Below, piece by piece: positions 43,463-52,180 of a DNA stretch of 64,000 bases (the first letter of the stretch is position 1; each line of letters starts with the position of its first letter). This DNA comes from Cardiobacteriaceae bacterium TAE3-ERU3 (GTDB lineage: Bacteria > Pseudomonadota > Gammaproteobacteria > Cardiobacteriales > Cardiobacteriaceae): NCBI GenBank assembly GCA_019218315.1, contig JAHUUI010000001.1, positions 665,722-729,721 of the forward strand, written 5' to 3'. Under the pieces are notes generated by a model that saw nothing but the letters and a program-made list of their open reading frames with translations, was not told the origin of the DNA and did not search any database. Both the position numbers and the translations under genes were made by a program.

Positions 43463-44365
43463 ATGCTCAAATTATTTACCATTCTCGACTGGGTGCGCTA
43501 TAGCGCCAGTGAGCTTGCCCGTCACGACGTTTACTTCGGGCATGGTACAGAAACGGCGCTTGACGAAGCGGCTGCATTGGTACTCGGCCTGCTGCAATTG
43601 CCTTATGATCTCAATATGGACTACTTTGCTGCGCGCGTCACTGAGGCTGAGGCTACTGAATTGCAATCGGCATTGATGCGCCGCATCCATGAGCGAGTGC
43701 CTGTGCCGTATCTGACTAACCGCACACTTTATGGTGGCTACGATTTTTACGTTGATGAACGGGTATTGATCCCGCGCTCACCAATTGCTGAACTGATTGA
43801 GCGTAACCTTGCGCCTTGGTGGCCACAAAGTAACGCACCTGAACGTATTCTCGATTTGTGCTGCGGTAGTGGCTGCATCGGTATTCTCGCCAAAATGGCG
43901 CAGCCGGAAGCAGAAGTGGTACTAGCTGACCTTGATGAAGATGCGCTGGAAGTGGCTGAAATAAACCTCGACCGCTTTGGTATGCGCGATTGTGGTATTG
44001 AAACCGTACAAAGTGACGGGTTTAACCAGGTTGAAGGTCGATTTGACTGGATTTTGTGTAATCCACCGTATGTCGAAGCGGCAGAAATGGATGAGATCGC
44101 TGATGAATTTAAACACGAACCTCTCCACGCACTCGTATCTGGCGAGGATGGGTTGGATTTGACCCGCCAGATTTTGCGTGAAGCGCCTGACTACCTGACT
44201 GAAAACGGTGTGCTGATTCTTGAAGTTGGTATGACAGATTATTTACTTGAAGAAGCTTATCCAGAAATTGGCTTTGAGTGGATTGAATTTGAGCGCGGTG
44301 GCGCAGGTGTTTTAGCAATTACTGCTGATGAATTGTTGGCTTGTCGTGAAGCAGGCTTGCTATAG
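43463..44365 (+). CDS. prmB: 50S ribosomal protein L3 N5-glutamine methyltransferase
   Basis: About 300 residues. The methyltransferase motif I is ILDLCCGSGCIGILAKM, and motif IV is ILCNPPYVE, the N-P-P-Y signature of glutamine N5-methyltransferases. The N-terminal helical domain and SYLTNRTLYGGYDFYVDERV-type region match PrmB more than PrmC. The start at 43463 is preferred to a TTG at 43451. Monocistronic; TATAAT occurs at 43428-43433 upstream but no -35 element is well placed. Confidence 0.93.
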   Translation: MLKLFTILDWVRYSASELARHDVYFGHGTETALDEAAALVLGLLQLPYDLNMDYFAARVTEAEATELQSALMRRIHERVPVPYLTNRTLYGGYDFYVDERVLIPRSPIAELIERNLAPWWPQSNAPERILDLCCGSGCIGILAKMAQPEAEVVLADLDEDALEVAEINLDRFGMRDCGIETVQSDGFNQVEGRFDWILCNPPYVEAAEMDEIADEFKHEPLHALVSGEDGLDLTRQILREAPDYLTENGVLILEVGMTDYLLEEAYPEIGFEWIEFERGGAGVLAITADELLACREAGLL

Positions 44366-44404
44366 AAGTTAGCCACAAATAAGGAGCTTTTACTGGTCAA
44401 TCAG

Positions 44405-44438
44405 TAAAAAAGGCCACCCGACAAGAATGGCGGGTGGC
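44405..44438 (-). terminator. Intrinsic terminator of aniA
   Basis: GCCACCCG (44413-44420) and CGGGTGGC (44431-44438) form an 8-bp stem with a 10-nt loop; TTTTTT follows on the minus strand. Confidence 0.85.
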
Positions 44439-44475
44439 AAGCGAGGGTTCTTTTATTGCAACAGAAAATCTATAG

Positions 44476-45702
44476 TTATTTGGCTTGAGCCTCTTCCTGG
44501 GCTGCACCACTTTCAATGTTTTCTTCACCGACATAACTGTCGTCAGTTTTTTCAGCCAGTGCACCATCTTTGACTTCAGCTGCATCTTTAATTGGTGATG
44601 GCGGAACAACTTGTTCCATCAGGTCGTTATTCCACTCACCGTCAACGCGGATTTGCGAGATTGCGCCAAGATTGACGGCTTCTATCAGGTTGTGTGACAG
44701 GTAGACGTAAGTGCCTGGTTGTTTAAAGGTATACATCGCGGCACCTGCAGAGCCTGCACCGATCACCCAGCTTTCAAGGTTTTGAGCTGGTGTATCAGCG
44801 AGATTTCCACGTTCCCAAACATATTCACCGTGCCCACCAATTAAGTGTGGATAAGATGGGCGGTTTGCTTGCGAGTGGTAGAGCATGATGGTATCGCCAA
44901 CATTGGCTTGCATTGCATTATCACCAGTCAGTTGGCCTTTACTTTCACCAAAAATAACGTGGGTTGGAATCAAGCCATCCATAACTTTCTTGTCGTCAGC
45001 AAAAGACTCGGCAGGTGAGTTGTAGCGCTTGTACTTGCCATTTTCATCTTTAGGAATGTAGTAATCCTGCTCACCGATATAGAAAGCTTTATCGTAAGTT
45101 AGTGGATTACCATCTTTATCCTTGAGCCCATCTTTTGGCAGAACCACAATCGCGCCGTTCATACCATGGACCACATGCCAAGGAATCATCGCACCACCTG
45201 GTGCACAGTGATAGACGAAAATACCGGGCTTAGTCGCTTTCCAGCGCAGTACTGTCTCTTCACCTGGGGCAACGTGAGTCAGCTCACCACCACCAAGAGC
45301 GCCGGTTGACGCGTGAAAGTCGATATTGTGAACCAGCTGGTTAGAGGAAGGGTTTTTCAACGTCAGCTCGACGTAATCACCTTCGTGAACCACAATCAAT
45401 GGGCCGGGTACTGAGCCGTTGAAGGTAAATGCCCACATAAAGACACCAGGCTCAACCTCAATTTCTTTTTCTTGAATCGTCATTTCTACTTGTACGACAC
45501 GTGGGGCATCAGGCGCAGTCAAGCTATGCTCAGGAACAGCAGGGGGCACAACCAATTTCTGGGTGACGTGTTCGAGTTTGCTCAGATCCTGAGCCTGTGT
45601 TCCAACTGAGTAGCCATCAAGGCCACCAGTGTGCTGATCAGCGGCGATTGCACCTGTAGATGCAATAGCAGCAATAGCCAAGCCAAGAAAGATTTTGCGC
45701 AT
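44476..45702 (-). CDS. aniA: Copper-containing nitrite reductase (AniA/NirK)
   Basis: A 408-residue periplasmic multicopper enzyme reducing nitrite to NO. The signal peptide is a Sec type I form ending SGAIA-type residues at 20, without a lipobox, unlike neisserial AniA. Type 1 copper ligands are His125 (LVHNIDFH), Cys166 (VYHCAPGG), His176 and Met181 (WHVVHGM). Type 2 copper ligands are His130, His165 and a late His in YLSHNLIEA; catalytic Asp128 and [11 protein letters not shown] are intact. A C-terminal extension is acidic, with [16 protein letters not shown]. Monocistronic, preceded by an FNR-type box. Confidence 0.96.
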   Translation of the reverse strand: MRKIFLGLAIAAIASTGAIAADQHTGGLDGYSVGTQAQDLSKLEHVTQKLVVPPAVPEHSLTAPDAPRVVQVEMTIQEKEIEVEPGVFMWAFTFNGSVPGPLIVVHEGDYVELTLKNPSSNQLVHNIDFHASTGALGGGELTHVAPGEETVLRWKATKPGIFVYHCAPGGAMIPWHVVHGMNGAIVVLPKDGLKDKDGNPLTYDKAFYIGEQDYYIPKDENGKYKRYNSPAESFADDKKVMDGLIPTHVIFGESKGQLTGDNAMQANVGDTIMLYHSQANRPSYPHLIGGHGEYVWERGNLADTPAQNLESWVIGAGSAGAAMYTFKQPGTYVYLSHNLIEAVNLGAISQIRVDGEWNNDLMEQVVPPSPIKDAAEVKDGALAEKTDDSYVGEENIESGAAQEEAQAK

Positions 45703-45769
45703 GATGATTCTCCATTTTGGAAGTGAAATACCTTGCTTAAAAGTCTATTCTTATACGAAGTAGTTCGCA

Positions 45770-45783
45770 TTGACCTAAGTCAA
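45770..45783 (-). promoter_or_regulatory. FNR/DNR-type box of aniA
   Basis: TTGACCTAAGTCAA is a palindrome of the TTGAY-N4-RTCAA class. Its centre (45776.5) is 32 bp from the centre of a candidate -10 TAGACT (45742-45747), the exact spacing of class II FNR promoters (-41.5). Oxygen- or NO-dependent induction is inferred. Confidence 0.75.
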
Positions 45784-45914
45784 TTTTACTAAATTATTTA
45801 TATCAATTTAATTATTTTCTGGATTTTATGGTGTTTTAGCAAGCTTGTTACTCAGGTTGTTGCCATAGAGTGCTAGTGCCATAATGGAGACTGTGTAAAT
45901 TGAGGCTATCAACG

Positions 45915-46976
45915 ATGAATTTTGGACAAATTGTACGTAGTGGACCGGGAATGTATCACGCTGGTCGTGGTGTCTTGAAAGATCTTCAACAACTGATCAC
46001 GCCATTCAAAAAGCCGGTAATTATCAGTGGTGAAAAATCTTATGCTGCCTTTGAAAAGTACCACGGTGCGCATAATTGGCCGGTGTATCGCTACGACCGT
46101 ACAGCCAGCCGCGAGAACATGAAGGCATTAGCCGATGAAATTGGCGACGCAGATCTTATTATAGGCATTGGTGGTGGTAAGGTGCTTGATACCACCAAAG
46201 GTGTTGCTGAAAATCTCAATGCAGATCTTGCATTCATCCCGACTGTAGCAGGGACATGTGCCTGCGCAACACCGGTTGCCGCCATTTATCACCCCGATCA
46301 TACCTTCCGCGAAATTGGTTACTTTAACCGCAGCGGTTATTTGTGCCTCGTCGACTACGATTTGTTGCTCGAATCGCCACGCGAATACTTGCTTGGCGGC
46401 ATCAGCGATACGCTGGCCAAGTGGTATGAAATAGAAGCACTGACGCGCAAATTTGACCGAATGCCAGCGATGGTCGAGCTCGCACGCGCATCTGCCGCCG
46501 TCACCCGCGATATTTTGCTTAAGGATACCGATGCAGCGCTCGCTGCACACGAAAGCAATCAGTGGGATGATGCCTTTGCACGCATTATTGATACCGTGTT
46601 TGCCATTGCCGCCACCGTTGGCTGCTTCGGCTGCGACAATGGTCGCACAGCAGGCGCACATGCTATCCACAACGCATTGACGATTTACCCTGAAACGCAC
46701 CACATTCAGCATGGCATCAAAGTCGCTTACGGTATTCTTGTGCAACTCGTTACGACCGGCGACGAAGACGAAATCAAACGCTTACTGCCTTACTACCAGC
46801 AAAGTGGCTTTATTTACCGCTTTGATCAGCTCGGCATTCCCGAAGACATCCATACCGCCGCACCCAAAATCGCTGAATTTGCTGCGAGCGACAAGGAATC
46901 GTTCCGCCTGATTCGCCCTATTAGTGCCGAAGAAGTGGCTGAAGCAATGCTGCGACTAGAGGCTTTGGTGCAGTAA
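45915..46976 (+). CDS. Iron-containing alcohol dehydrogenase family, hydroxycarboxylate/glycerol dehydrogenase type
   Basis: About 353 residues. The cofactor motif is IIGIGGGKVLDTTKG; the metal-binding part has GGISDTLAKWYEIEA and ETHHIQHGIKVAYGILVQL in part. The pattern resembles GldA and YbdH (HcxA)-type enzymes rather than FucO. GAGG lies upstream of the ATG at 45915. The gene is divergent from aniA. Its substrate is unknown; 2-oxoacids or glycerol are possible. Confidence 0.88.
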   Translation: MNFGQIVRSGPGMYHAGRGVLKDLQQLITPFKKPVIISGEKSYAAFEKYHGAHNWPVYRYDRTASRENMKALADEIGDADLIIGIGGGKVLDTTKGVAENLNADLAFIPTVAGTCACATPVAAIYHPDHTFREIGYFNRSGYLCLVDYDLLLESPREYLLGGISDTLAKWYEIEALTRKFDRMPAMVELARASAAVTRDILLKDTDAALAAHESNQWDDAFARIIDTVFAIAATVGCFGCDNGRTAGAHAIHNALTIYPETHHIQHGIKVAYGILVQLVTTGDEDEIKRLLPYYQQSGFIYRFDQLGIPEDIHTAAPKIAEFAASDKESFRLIRPISAEEVAEAMLRLEALVQ

Positions 46977-46995
46977 TGACAATTCTGATGACCAC

Positions 46996-48132
46996 TTAAT
47001 AGCAGACGGTGTTGGTGGTGGTCATGCGGATTTTGCCGACTTCGGCGATACCGGTGAGCGGGATGTCGGGTAGGCGGCGTTGTTGTTGCAGGTCGTAGCG
47101 GCCGAGGGCGCTGCTGCGTTCGGTGCCGAATAGCAGCAGTTTACTGTCGCCACTGACCCACATGTCGGCGATGTCTTCTTCGTAGCCGAAGGTGAAGACG
47201 GTGCCGTTATCGAGGTCGTCGAAGGGGTAGATGCCGAGGTGTTCGTCGCCGCCGACGATGAGGTATTGATCGAGCCAGCCGCTGCGGAACTGGTTGGGCG
47301 GGAAGCCGACGTTGAATTCAACCGGCTCATCGCTTCGGCTGATGTCATATATTTTCAGGTGGCCGCTTTTGTCGCCGAAGATGATGTGGCGGGTGGCGTT
47401 GTCGATGTAGGGTTCGACCATGGGTTCGTTGAGCGGGCGCGAGTTATACATCGGGCCGGTGTGGATGGTTTTGCCGCTGTCGTTGAAGTAGATGATGCCT
47501 TCGTCGGCGTAGTAGGTGTTAAAGGCGATGACTTTGTCTTCAAAGCTGGGTGCGCCCATGCCGAAGCTGCGTGTATCGCCGATGTCGATTTCCGCCCAGC
47601 CGTCTTGTGGTTTGTCGAGGCGGTAGCGGTAGATGATGGGGGTGTTTTCTTGCAGTACCCAGAAGGTTTGGCTGTAGATGCTGAAGATGGTGTTAAAGCG
47701 GGTGTAGAGGTCTTGGAAGTCTTTGTCGATGACGGTGAGTTCGCCTTTTTTGTGGTCGAGGTAGGCGATGTTTTTGCGCAGGACGAGGGCAATGCGGTTG
47801 GTGTTGGGGACGAAGATGATGCGGAAGACGGTGCTTGGGGTGTTGTAGCGGGTGATTTCGCGGGTTTGCAGGTTGACGACGTATACGGCGTAAGTGAATT
47901 TGTCGCTAAAGGCGAGATACGGCGAGTCGGTGCTGGCGGCAAAGATTTTGGCAGCGACGGGGATGGCGATGGTGTCGATTTGTTTGCCTTGCTGTAGGTC
48001 GACGACGGCGATGTTGGGGATGGCGCTGCTGGCGACGTAGGCGAGTCTGGTCGGGTCATAGAGGCTTTCGGCGTGGGTGATGCTGCCAAGCAGCAAGGCG
48101 ATGAGGGTAAGTAGGGTTTTTATTGCGTTCAT
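46996..48132 (-). CDS. Periplasmic beta-propeller protein of unknown function, in the norB-SCO gene set
   Basis: A 378-residue protein; signal peptide about residues 1-21 (ends THA). Repeated beta units such as AYVASSAIPNIAVVDLQQGK, FAASTDSPYLAFSDKFTYAV and MWVSGDSKLLLFGTERSSAL suggest a six- or seven-bladed propeller like YVTN or cytochrome d1-type domains, but no heme motif is present. It lies 93 bp behind the SCO protein gene on the same strand. A role in copper or NO-reductase assembly is possible by context only. Family not recognised. Confidence 0.75.
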   Translation of the reverse strand: MNAIKTLLTLIALLLGSITHAESLYDPTRLAYVASSAIPNIAVVDLQQGKQIDTIAIPVAAKIFAASTDSPYLAFSDKFTYAVYVVNLQTREITRYNTPSTVFRIIFVPNTNRIALVLRKNIAYLDHKKGELTVIDKDFQDLYTRFNTIFSIYSQTFWVLQENTPIIYRYRLDKPQDGWAEIDIGDTRSFGMGAPSFEDKVIAFNTYYADEGIIYFNDSGKTIHTGPMYNSRPLNEPMVEPYIDNATRHIIFGDKSGHLKIYDISRSDEPVEFNVGFPPNQFRSGWLDQYLIVGGDEHLGIYPFDDLDNGTVFTFGYEEDIADMWVSGDSKLLLFGTERSSALGRYDLQQQRRLPDIPLTGIAEVGKIRMTTTNTVCY

Positions 48133-48225
48133 GATGAGTCTCTGTGCAGGCCATTTTTGGATGATGGTGTCTCCGTTTGTAAATCCTCTTTCGCCCTGTA
48201 TTTTTTATTGTGTGGTTAGCATCAG

Positions 48226-48813
48226 TTATTGCTGTTTATTTTCCTGGTCGGCGGCGATGGCTGCTTCAATACTTTGGGTCAGGTTATCCGCGCCGCTTTG
48301 GTAGTCGAAGACGTCTACAAGGTTGCCTTGGTCATCGAGCAGGTAAATATAGGTTGAGTGATAGACGATGTAGCCGGTGTCGGGTAGTTCGTCGGGGTCA
48401 AGCTTTTTGCCGTCGAGTTGATAGCCGTAGCTGGCGTTAAAGGTATCGACGGTTTGGTCAATGGCTTCGCGGCTGCCGGTTAAGCCGATGATGCGCGGGT
48501 CAAAGTAGCCGGTGTATTGGCTGAGTAATTCTGGGGTGTCGCGGTCGGGGTCAATGGTGACGAAGACGGGCTGGATAAGCTCGGGGTTATCGATTTTGGC
48601 GAGCATTTGCTTCATGTCGTAGAGCGTAGTAGGGCACACGTCGGGGCAATGGGTGAAGCCGAATGCGAGCAAGGTGTATTTATCGGGAAAGCTGGTCTCG
48701 GTGTAGGTGTTGCCGTCTGCGCCTTGGAGCTCAAAGTGGTAGGCGTCGTCGGCATGGGCGAGGTTGAAAGCCAGTGTAATGGGTAGGGCAAGAGTGAGTA
48801 GTAGTCGTTTCAT
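48226..48813 (-). CDS. SCO1/SenC family copper-chaperone/thioredoxin-like protein
   Basis: A 195-residue periplasmic protein. The signal peptide ends HADDA-like at about residue 22. The copper-binding motif HCPDVCPTTLYDM gives C-x3-C, and the distal histidine lies in VYHSTYIYLLD. Members deliver copper or reduce cysteines for CuA centres, and some respond to oxidative stress. AAGGAG precedes the ATG. It follows norB by 54 bp and precedes the beta-propeller gene. qNOR carries no copper, so its client could be nitrite reductase or another oxidase. Confidence 0.92.
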   Translation of the reverse strand: MKRLLLTLALPITLAFNLAHADDAYHFELQGADGNTYTETSFPDKYTLLAFGFTHCPDVCPTTLYDMKQMLAKIDNPELIQPVFVTIDPDRDTPELLSQYTGYFDPRIIGLTGSREAIDQTVDTFNASYGYQLDGKKLDPDELPDTGYIVYHSTYIYLLDDQGNLVDVFDYQSGADNLTQSIEAAIAADQENKQQ

Positions 48814-48867
48814 GGTTACTCCTTGTGTAAAGGGGCGGCAACGGTGATGCCGTTGCCGCTTGCCATT

Positions 48868-51141
48868 TTAGCCCTCTTGAGCCGGTTTTGCTTTGCGTTT
48901 GAAGTTCAGTTCATCTTTCAGGCCGATGAAGACTTGCGCGGTGACGCAGAATGCACCGATGATAAAGACGACGTCACCAAAGGTACGCAACCAGCGCAGG
49001 GTGACGAGGATATCGCTTTGCATGAATGCTTCGCTGCGCGCATACCACAGGCCGTGCTCAATTGCGGCATACGCCTGAATGACGCCGTGTGGCAGCAAGG
49101 TGATGAACATCATCATCGCAAGGCCGATGTTGAGGCACCAGAATCCGGTTTTCATCAGCTTGTCGTTAAACACGAGATTGGGGCGGATATAGCGCAGTAC
49201 CATCAGCACAAAGCCGAGCGACAGGAAACCATAGACGCCGAACAGTGCCGCGTGGCCGTGGTTGGCGGTGGTGTTCAAGCCCTGAATGTAGAACAGCGAG
49301 ATCGGCGGGTTAATCAGGAAGCCGAAGACGCCTGCGCCCAGCATGTTCCAGAATGCGACGGCAATGAAGCACATCAGCGGCCAGCGCATGGCGCGCATCC
49401 AAGGCGCACGCTTCTGCATGCTCCAGTTTTCGTAGGCTTCGTAGCCGAGGATAACCAGCGGTACGACTTCCAGCGCCGAGAACATGGCGCCCATCGCCAT
49501 TACTGGGGTAGTTGTGCCGGAGAAGTACAGGTGGTGGAAGGTGCCGGGTACGCCGCCAATCATGAACAGGATAGCCGAGAGGATACTCGCGGTGGTGGCA
49601 CTGCGAATGCCGACCAGCCCAAGGCTGTGGAAGATAAAGGCGATGGCAACGGTAGCGAATACCTCAAAGAATCCTTCAACCCACAGGTGGACAATCCACC
49701 AGCGCCAGTATTCCATGATCGAGAGGTTGGTGTGTTCGCCGTAGAACAGGCCGGAGCCGTAGAACAAGCCAATCGCGGCAATCGACAGGGTGAGCAGGAT
49801 GAGCAGGTTTTTATCGCCGGGGGCTTTGAGCGCCGCCCATACGCCACGCAGCATCAGCACCAGCCAGAAAATCAGGCCGATGTAGAGCGCGAGCTGCCAG
49901 AGGCGGCCGAGTTCGACAAATTCATAACCCTGATGACCAATCCAGAAGTTCAGCGCATCCGGCATCCAGCCTTTGATGGCGATGAATTGACCGAGGAATG
50001 AACCGCCGACTACGACCAGCAGTGCGGCGAACAGAATATTGACGCCGAGTGCCTGATATTTCGGGTCTTTACCGCCGTTGATGATGGGGACGAGGAACAA
50101 ACCAGCGGCGAGAAATGCGGTGGCAATCCAGAAAATCGCGCTTTGGATGTGCCAGGTACGGGTCAGTGAGTACGGTAGCCAATCAGAAACGGGGATACCG
50201 TAGAAGTTCTGCCCTTCGACGGTGTAGTGCGCGGTGAAGCCGCCGAGCAATACTTGCACGCAGAACAGTGCAACCACGACCAGCAGGTATTTCCACAGCG
50301 CTTTTTGCGACGGGGTGAGGTGAACCAATGACAACGGGTCTTGCGCCGGTGCTTCAGGTACTTCGGGGTCGTGCTGCGAATAGAACGCCCAAATCCAGAT
50401 GACGATACCAATGCCGAAAATCAGCAGTACGACAGAGGCAATCGACCACATGATGTTTTCCGTGGTGGGGACGTTGCCGATGATGGGTTCGTGTGGCCAG
50501 TTGTTGGTGTAGGTGACGTCGAGGTCAGGACGGTTGGTTGAAGCAGCCCATGCAGACCAGAAGAAGAATGCCGCCATGTCGTGGCGCTTTGCGGCGCTCG
50601 GCATGGTGTTCTCTTTCATCGCGAAGTGTTCGCGGCTTTCGCGGTAGGCTGGGTCGTCGCCGAACAGCTTTTCATAATATGCGGCGGTTTCACGAATGGC
50701 TTGCAAGCGCTGCGGTGAGAGGATAACGTCGCCGCTGGCTTGATCGTAAGTGTTCTCGCGGTATTCTTTCTTTGCAAAGAATTGCAGTAATTCCTGCTGA
50801 TCTTCGCTGAGTTGATCATAAGGCAAGCCGTATTGCTCTTGCGCTTCGATGTTTAGCCAGTTGAGCAGGTCGCGGTGTAGCCAGTCGGCAGTCCAGTCCG
50901 GCGCTTGATACGCACCGTGCCCCCAGACTGTGCCGACGGACATACCTCCAATTGACTGCCAAGCACTTTGCCCAGCAAAGATTTGCTCTTGGGTGTAAAT
51001 GACGTCGCCGCTATCAGTGACGAATGCTTTGGGAATTGGCGGCGCTTCCTGATACACCTCGCGGCCAAAATAGCCGAGCAGGGAAAAGGTAATCACCATG
51101 ACGGTGATTAGCGTCGCCCATAAATACTTATAGGATTTCAT
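48868..51141 (-). CDS. norB: Quinol-dependent nitric oxide reductase (qNOR)
   Basis: A 757-residue heme-copper-superfamily enzyme reducing NO to N2O with quinol. The extra N-terminal domain contains WQSIGGMSVGTVWGHGAY and lacks CxxCH, which distinguishes qNOR from cNOR NorC. The catalytic part has LWVEGFFEVFATVAIAF and PGTFHHLYFSGTTTPVMAMG (heme and FeB histidines, with nearby glutamate), and the end has GHAALFGVYGFLSLG. GAGG precedes the ATG. An FNR-type box lies upstream. SCO and propeller genes follow. Confidence 0.96.
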   Translation of the reverse strand: MKSYKYLWATLITVMVITFSLLGYFGREVYQEAPPIPKAFVTDSGDVIYTQEQIFAGQSAWQSIGGMSVGTVWGHGAYQAPDWTADWLHRDLLNWLNIEAQEQYGLPYDQLSEDQQELLQFFAKKEYRENTYDQASGDVILSPQRLQAIRETAAYYEKLFGDDPAYRESREHFAMKENTMPSAAKRHDMAAFFFWSAWAASTNRPDLDVTYTNNWPHEPIIGNVPTTENIMWSIASVVLLIFGIGIVIWIWAFYSQHDPEVPEAPAQDPLSLVHLTPSQKALWKYLLVVVALFCVQVLLGGFTAHYTVEGQNFYGIPVSDWLPYSLTRTWHIQSAIFWIATAFLAAGLFLVPIINGGKDPKYQALGVNILFAALLVVVGGSFLGQFIAIKGWMPDALNFWIGHQGYEFVELGRLWQLALYIGLIFWLVLMLRGVWAALKAPGDKNLLILLTLSIAAIGLFYGSGLFYGEHTNLSIMEYWRWWIVHLWVEGFFEVFATVAIAFIFHSLGLVGIRSATTASILSAILFMIGGVPGTFHHLYFSGTTTPVMAMGAMFSALEVVPLVILGYEAYENWSMQKRAPWMRAMRWPLMCFIAVAFWNMLGAGVFGFLINPPISLFYIQGLNTTANHGHAALFGVYGFLSLGFVLMVLRYIRPNLVFNDKLMKTGFWCLNIGLAMMMFITLLPHGVIQAYAAIEHGLWYARSEAFMQSDILVTLRWLRTFGDVVFIIGAFCVTAQVFIGLKDELNFKRKAKPAQEG

Positions 51142-51214
51142 GATTGCCTCATTATTTTGCTTAAGAACGGGATTGCTCCAGCTCCAATCCTATGAGTCAG
51201 CTGTTTTAAAAGCC

Positions 51215-51228
51215 TTGATAATTGTCAA
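51215..51228 (-). promoter_or_regulatory. FNR/DNR-type box of norB
   Basis: TTGATAATTGTCAA matches TTGAT-N4-RTCAA. Its centre (51221.5) is exactly 32 bp from the centre of a candidate -10 TAGGAT (51187-51192), the same geometry as the aniA promoter. Confidence 0.8.
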
Positions 51229-51277
51229 TTACATCAATTGAACCCGCGTTAATTGCAGGCAGTGCGCATTTTGGTCG

Positions 51278-51946
51278 TTAGTCTTTTGGCGGCCAGTTGA
51301 GCAGAGTGACGCCATCTTTGCCCCAAATCAAAGTGCCATCTTGCTCAATGCTTTTTAGCGTGCGTGACAGGGTCTCAGGGCGCATGGCAAGGTACTCAGC
51401 GAGGTCCTTTTTATTCATTGGCAATGGGTAAGTGGTTTTATTTTGCCAGTTGGGTGGTAGTTTTTGGTCGATGTATTTAAGCAGCCGACCTTTTGTATCC
51501 ATGACGCTGAGCATTTCCAGCTGTCTGTTGAGTATTTGTATGTGGTGAATGAGGTGACCGATGATCGATGAATACAAAGCAGGCCGTTTTTCGAGCAGGC
51601 TGCGGAATGTCGAAATATGGATAACCAGCAATTCGCAGTTGGTAATCGTTGCGGCATTTGCGGGGTAGGCATCGTGGCTCATGAACATCACAGCCTCTGC
51701 AAAGCTATCTGGCGCGCTGAAGGTGCGGATGGTTTTTTCTCGGCCGTCAGGAGTGGCGAAGTAAATACGCACTGTGCCTTGCAGAATGAGATAGAAGCGG
51801 GTGGCAATTTCCCCCTTTTGGAAAAGAATGCTGTCAGCGCTGAAGTGCTGTCTGGTGCTGTCTTTAATCAAGTCATCGCGCTCGCTGTCGAGCAATGCAG
51901 AAAATAAATAATGGTTACTGATGATAGATGCAATATCGGTGTTCAT
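51278..51946 (-). CDS. Crp/Fnr-family regulator, DNR-like
   Basis: About 222 residues. The cyclic-nucleotide-binding fold occupies residues 10-130, followed by a dimer helix and winged helix. The recognition helix reads MRPETLSRTLK with E191, S194 and R195, the E-x-x-S-R set that reads TTGA half-sites in FNR. Only one cysteine (104) occurs and the N-terminus lacks the FNR iron-sulfur cysteines, so this is a DNR/NnrR-type regulator, probably responding to NO through heme. The start at 51946 is chosen over non-ATG extensions. It is downstream of norB's FNR-type box on the same strand, and likely controls norB and aniA. Confidence 0.88.
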   Translation of the reverse strand: MNTDIASIISNHYLFSALLDSERDDLIKDSTRQHFSADSILFQKGEIATRFYLILQGTVRIYFATPDGREKTIRTFSAPDSFAEAVMFMSHDAYPANAATITNCELLVIHISTFRSLLEKRPALYSSIIGHLIHHIQILNRQLEMLSVMDTKGRLLKYIDQKLPPNWQNKTTYPLPMNKKDLAEYLAMRPETLSRTLKSIEQDGTLIWGKDGVTLLNWPPKD

Positions 51947-51965
51947 GATGAGGTGTATTGTTTTT

Positions 51966-51987
51966 ATATGCCGCCATTGTGGCATAT
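51966..51987. promoter_or_regulatory. Inverted repeat ahead of the DNR-like regulator gene
   Basis: ATATGCC (51966-51972) and GGCATAT (51981-51987) flank an 8-bp spacer, 20 bp upstream of the start codon at 51946. The 22-bp symmetry fits a dimeric regulator, but it does not match FNR or CRP boxes. Function unknown. Confidence 0.35.
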
Positions 51988-52180
51988 TCGTGCATGCTTC
52001 CGTAGAGGTGTTTTCATGATTAGAACGATTGGATTTGCGAAACGTTAAAATAAATATTAAAAAATTGATAGTTTATCAGGTTGCAGTATATGATTAAAAC
52101 GCACCGCTGGTGCGTATAACAAATGGAATAACAGCGTTTAATCTGTTGTTTTAAAAATATAAATATCATGAGGTATAACC

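Noticed and set aside
47239-47997. 252-codon plus-strand frame antisense to the propeller gene
   Set aside because: Low-complexity V/D/G-rich translation produced by codon bias of the opposite strand; no start signal.
48823-50001. 392-codon plus-strand frame antisense to norB
   Set aside because: It lies entirely over the well-supported qNOR gene, is an artefact of its GC-rich third codon positions, and has no family match or ribosome site.
52065-52080. FNR-like box upstream of ccpA (TTGATAGTTTATCAG)
   Set aside because: The half-sites are five bases apart instead of four and the second half ends in ATCAG, so it fails the canonical spacing.
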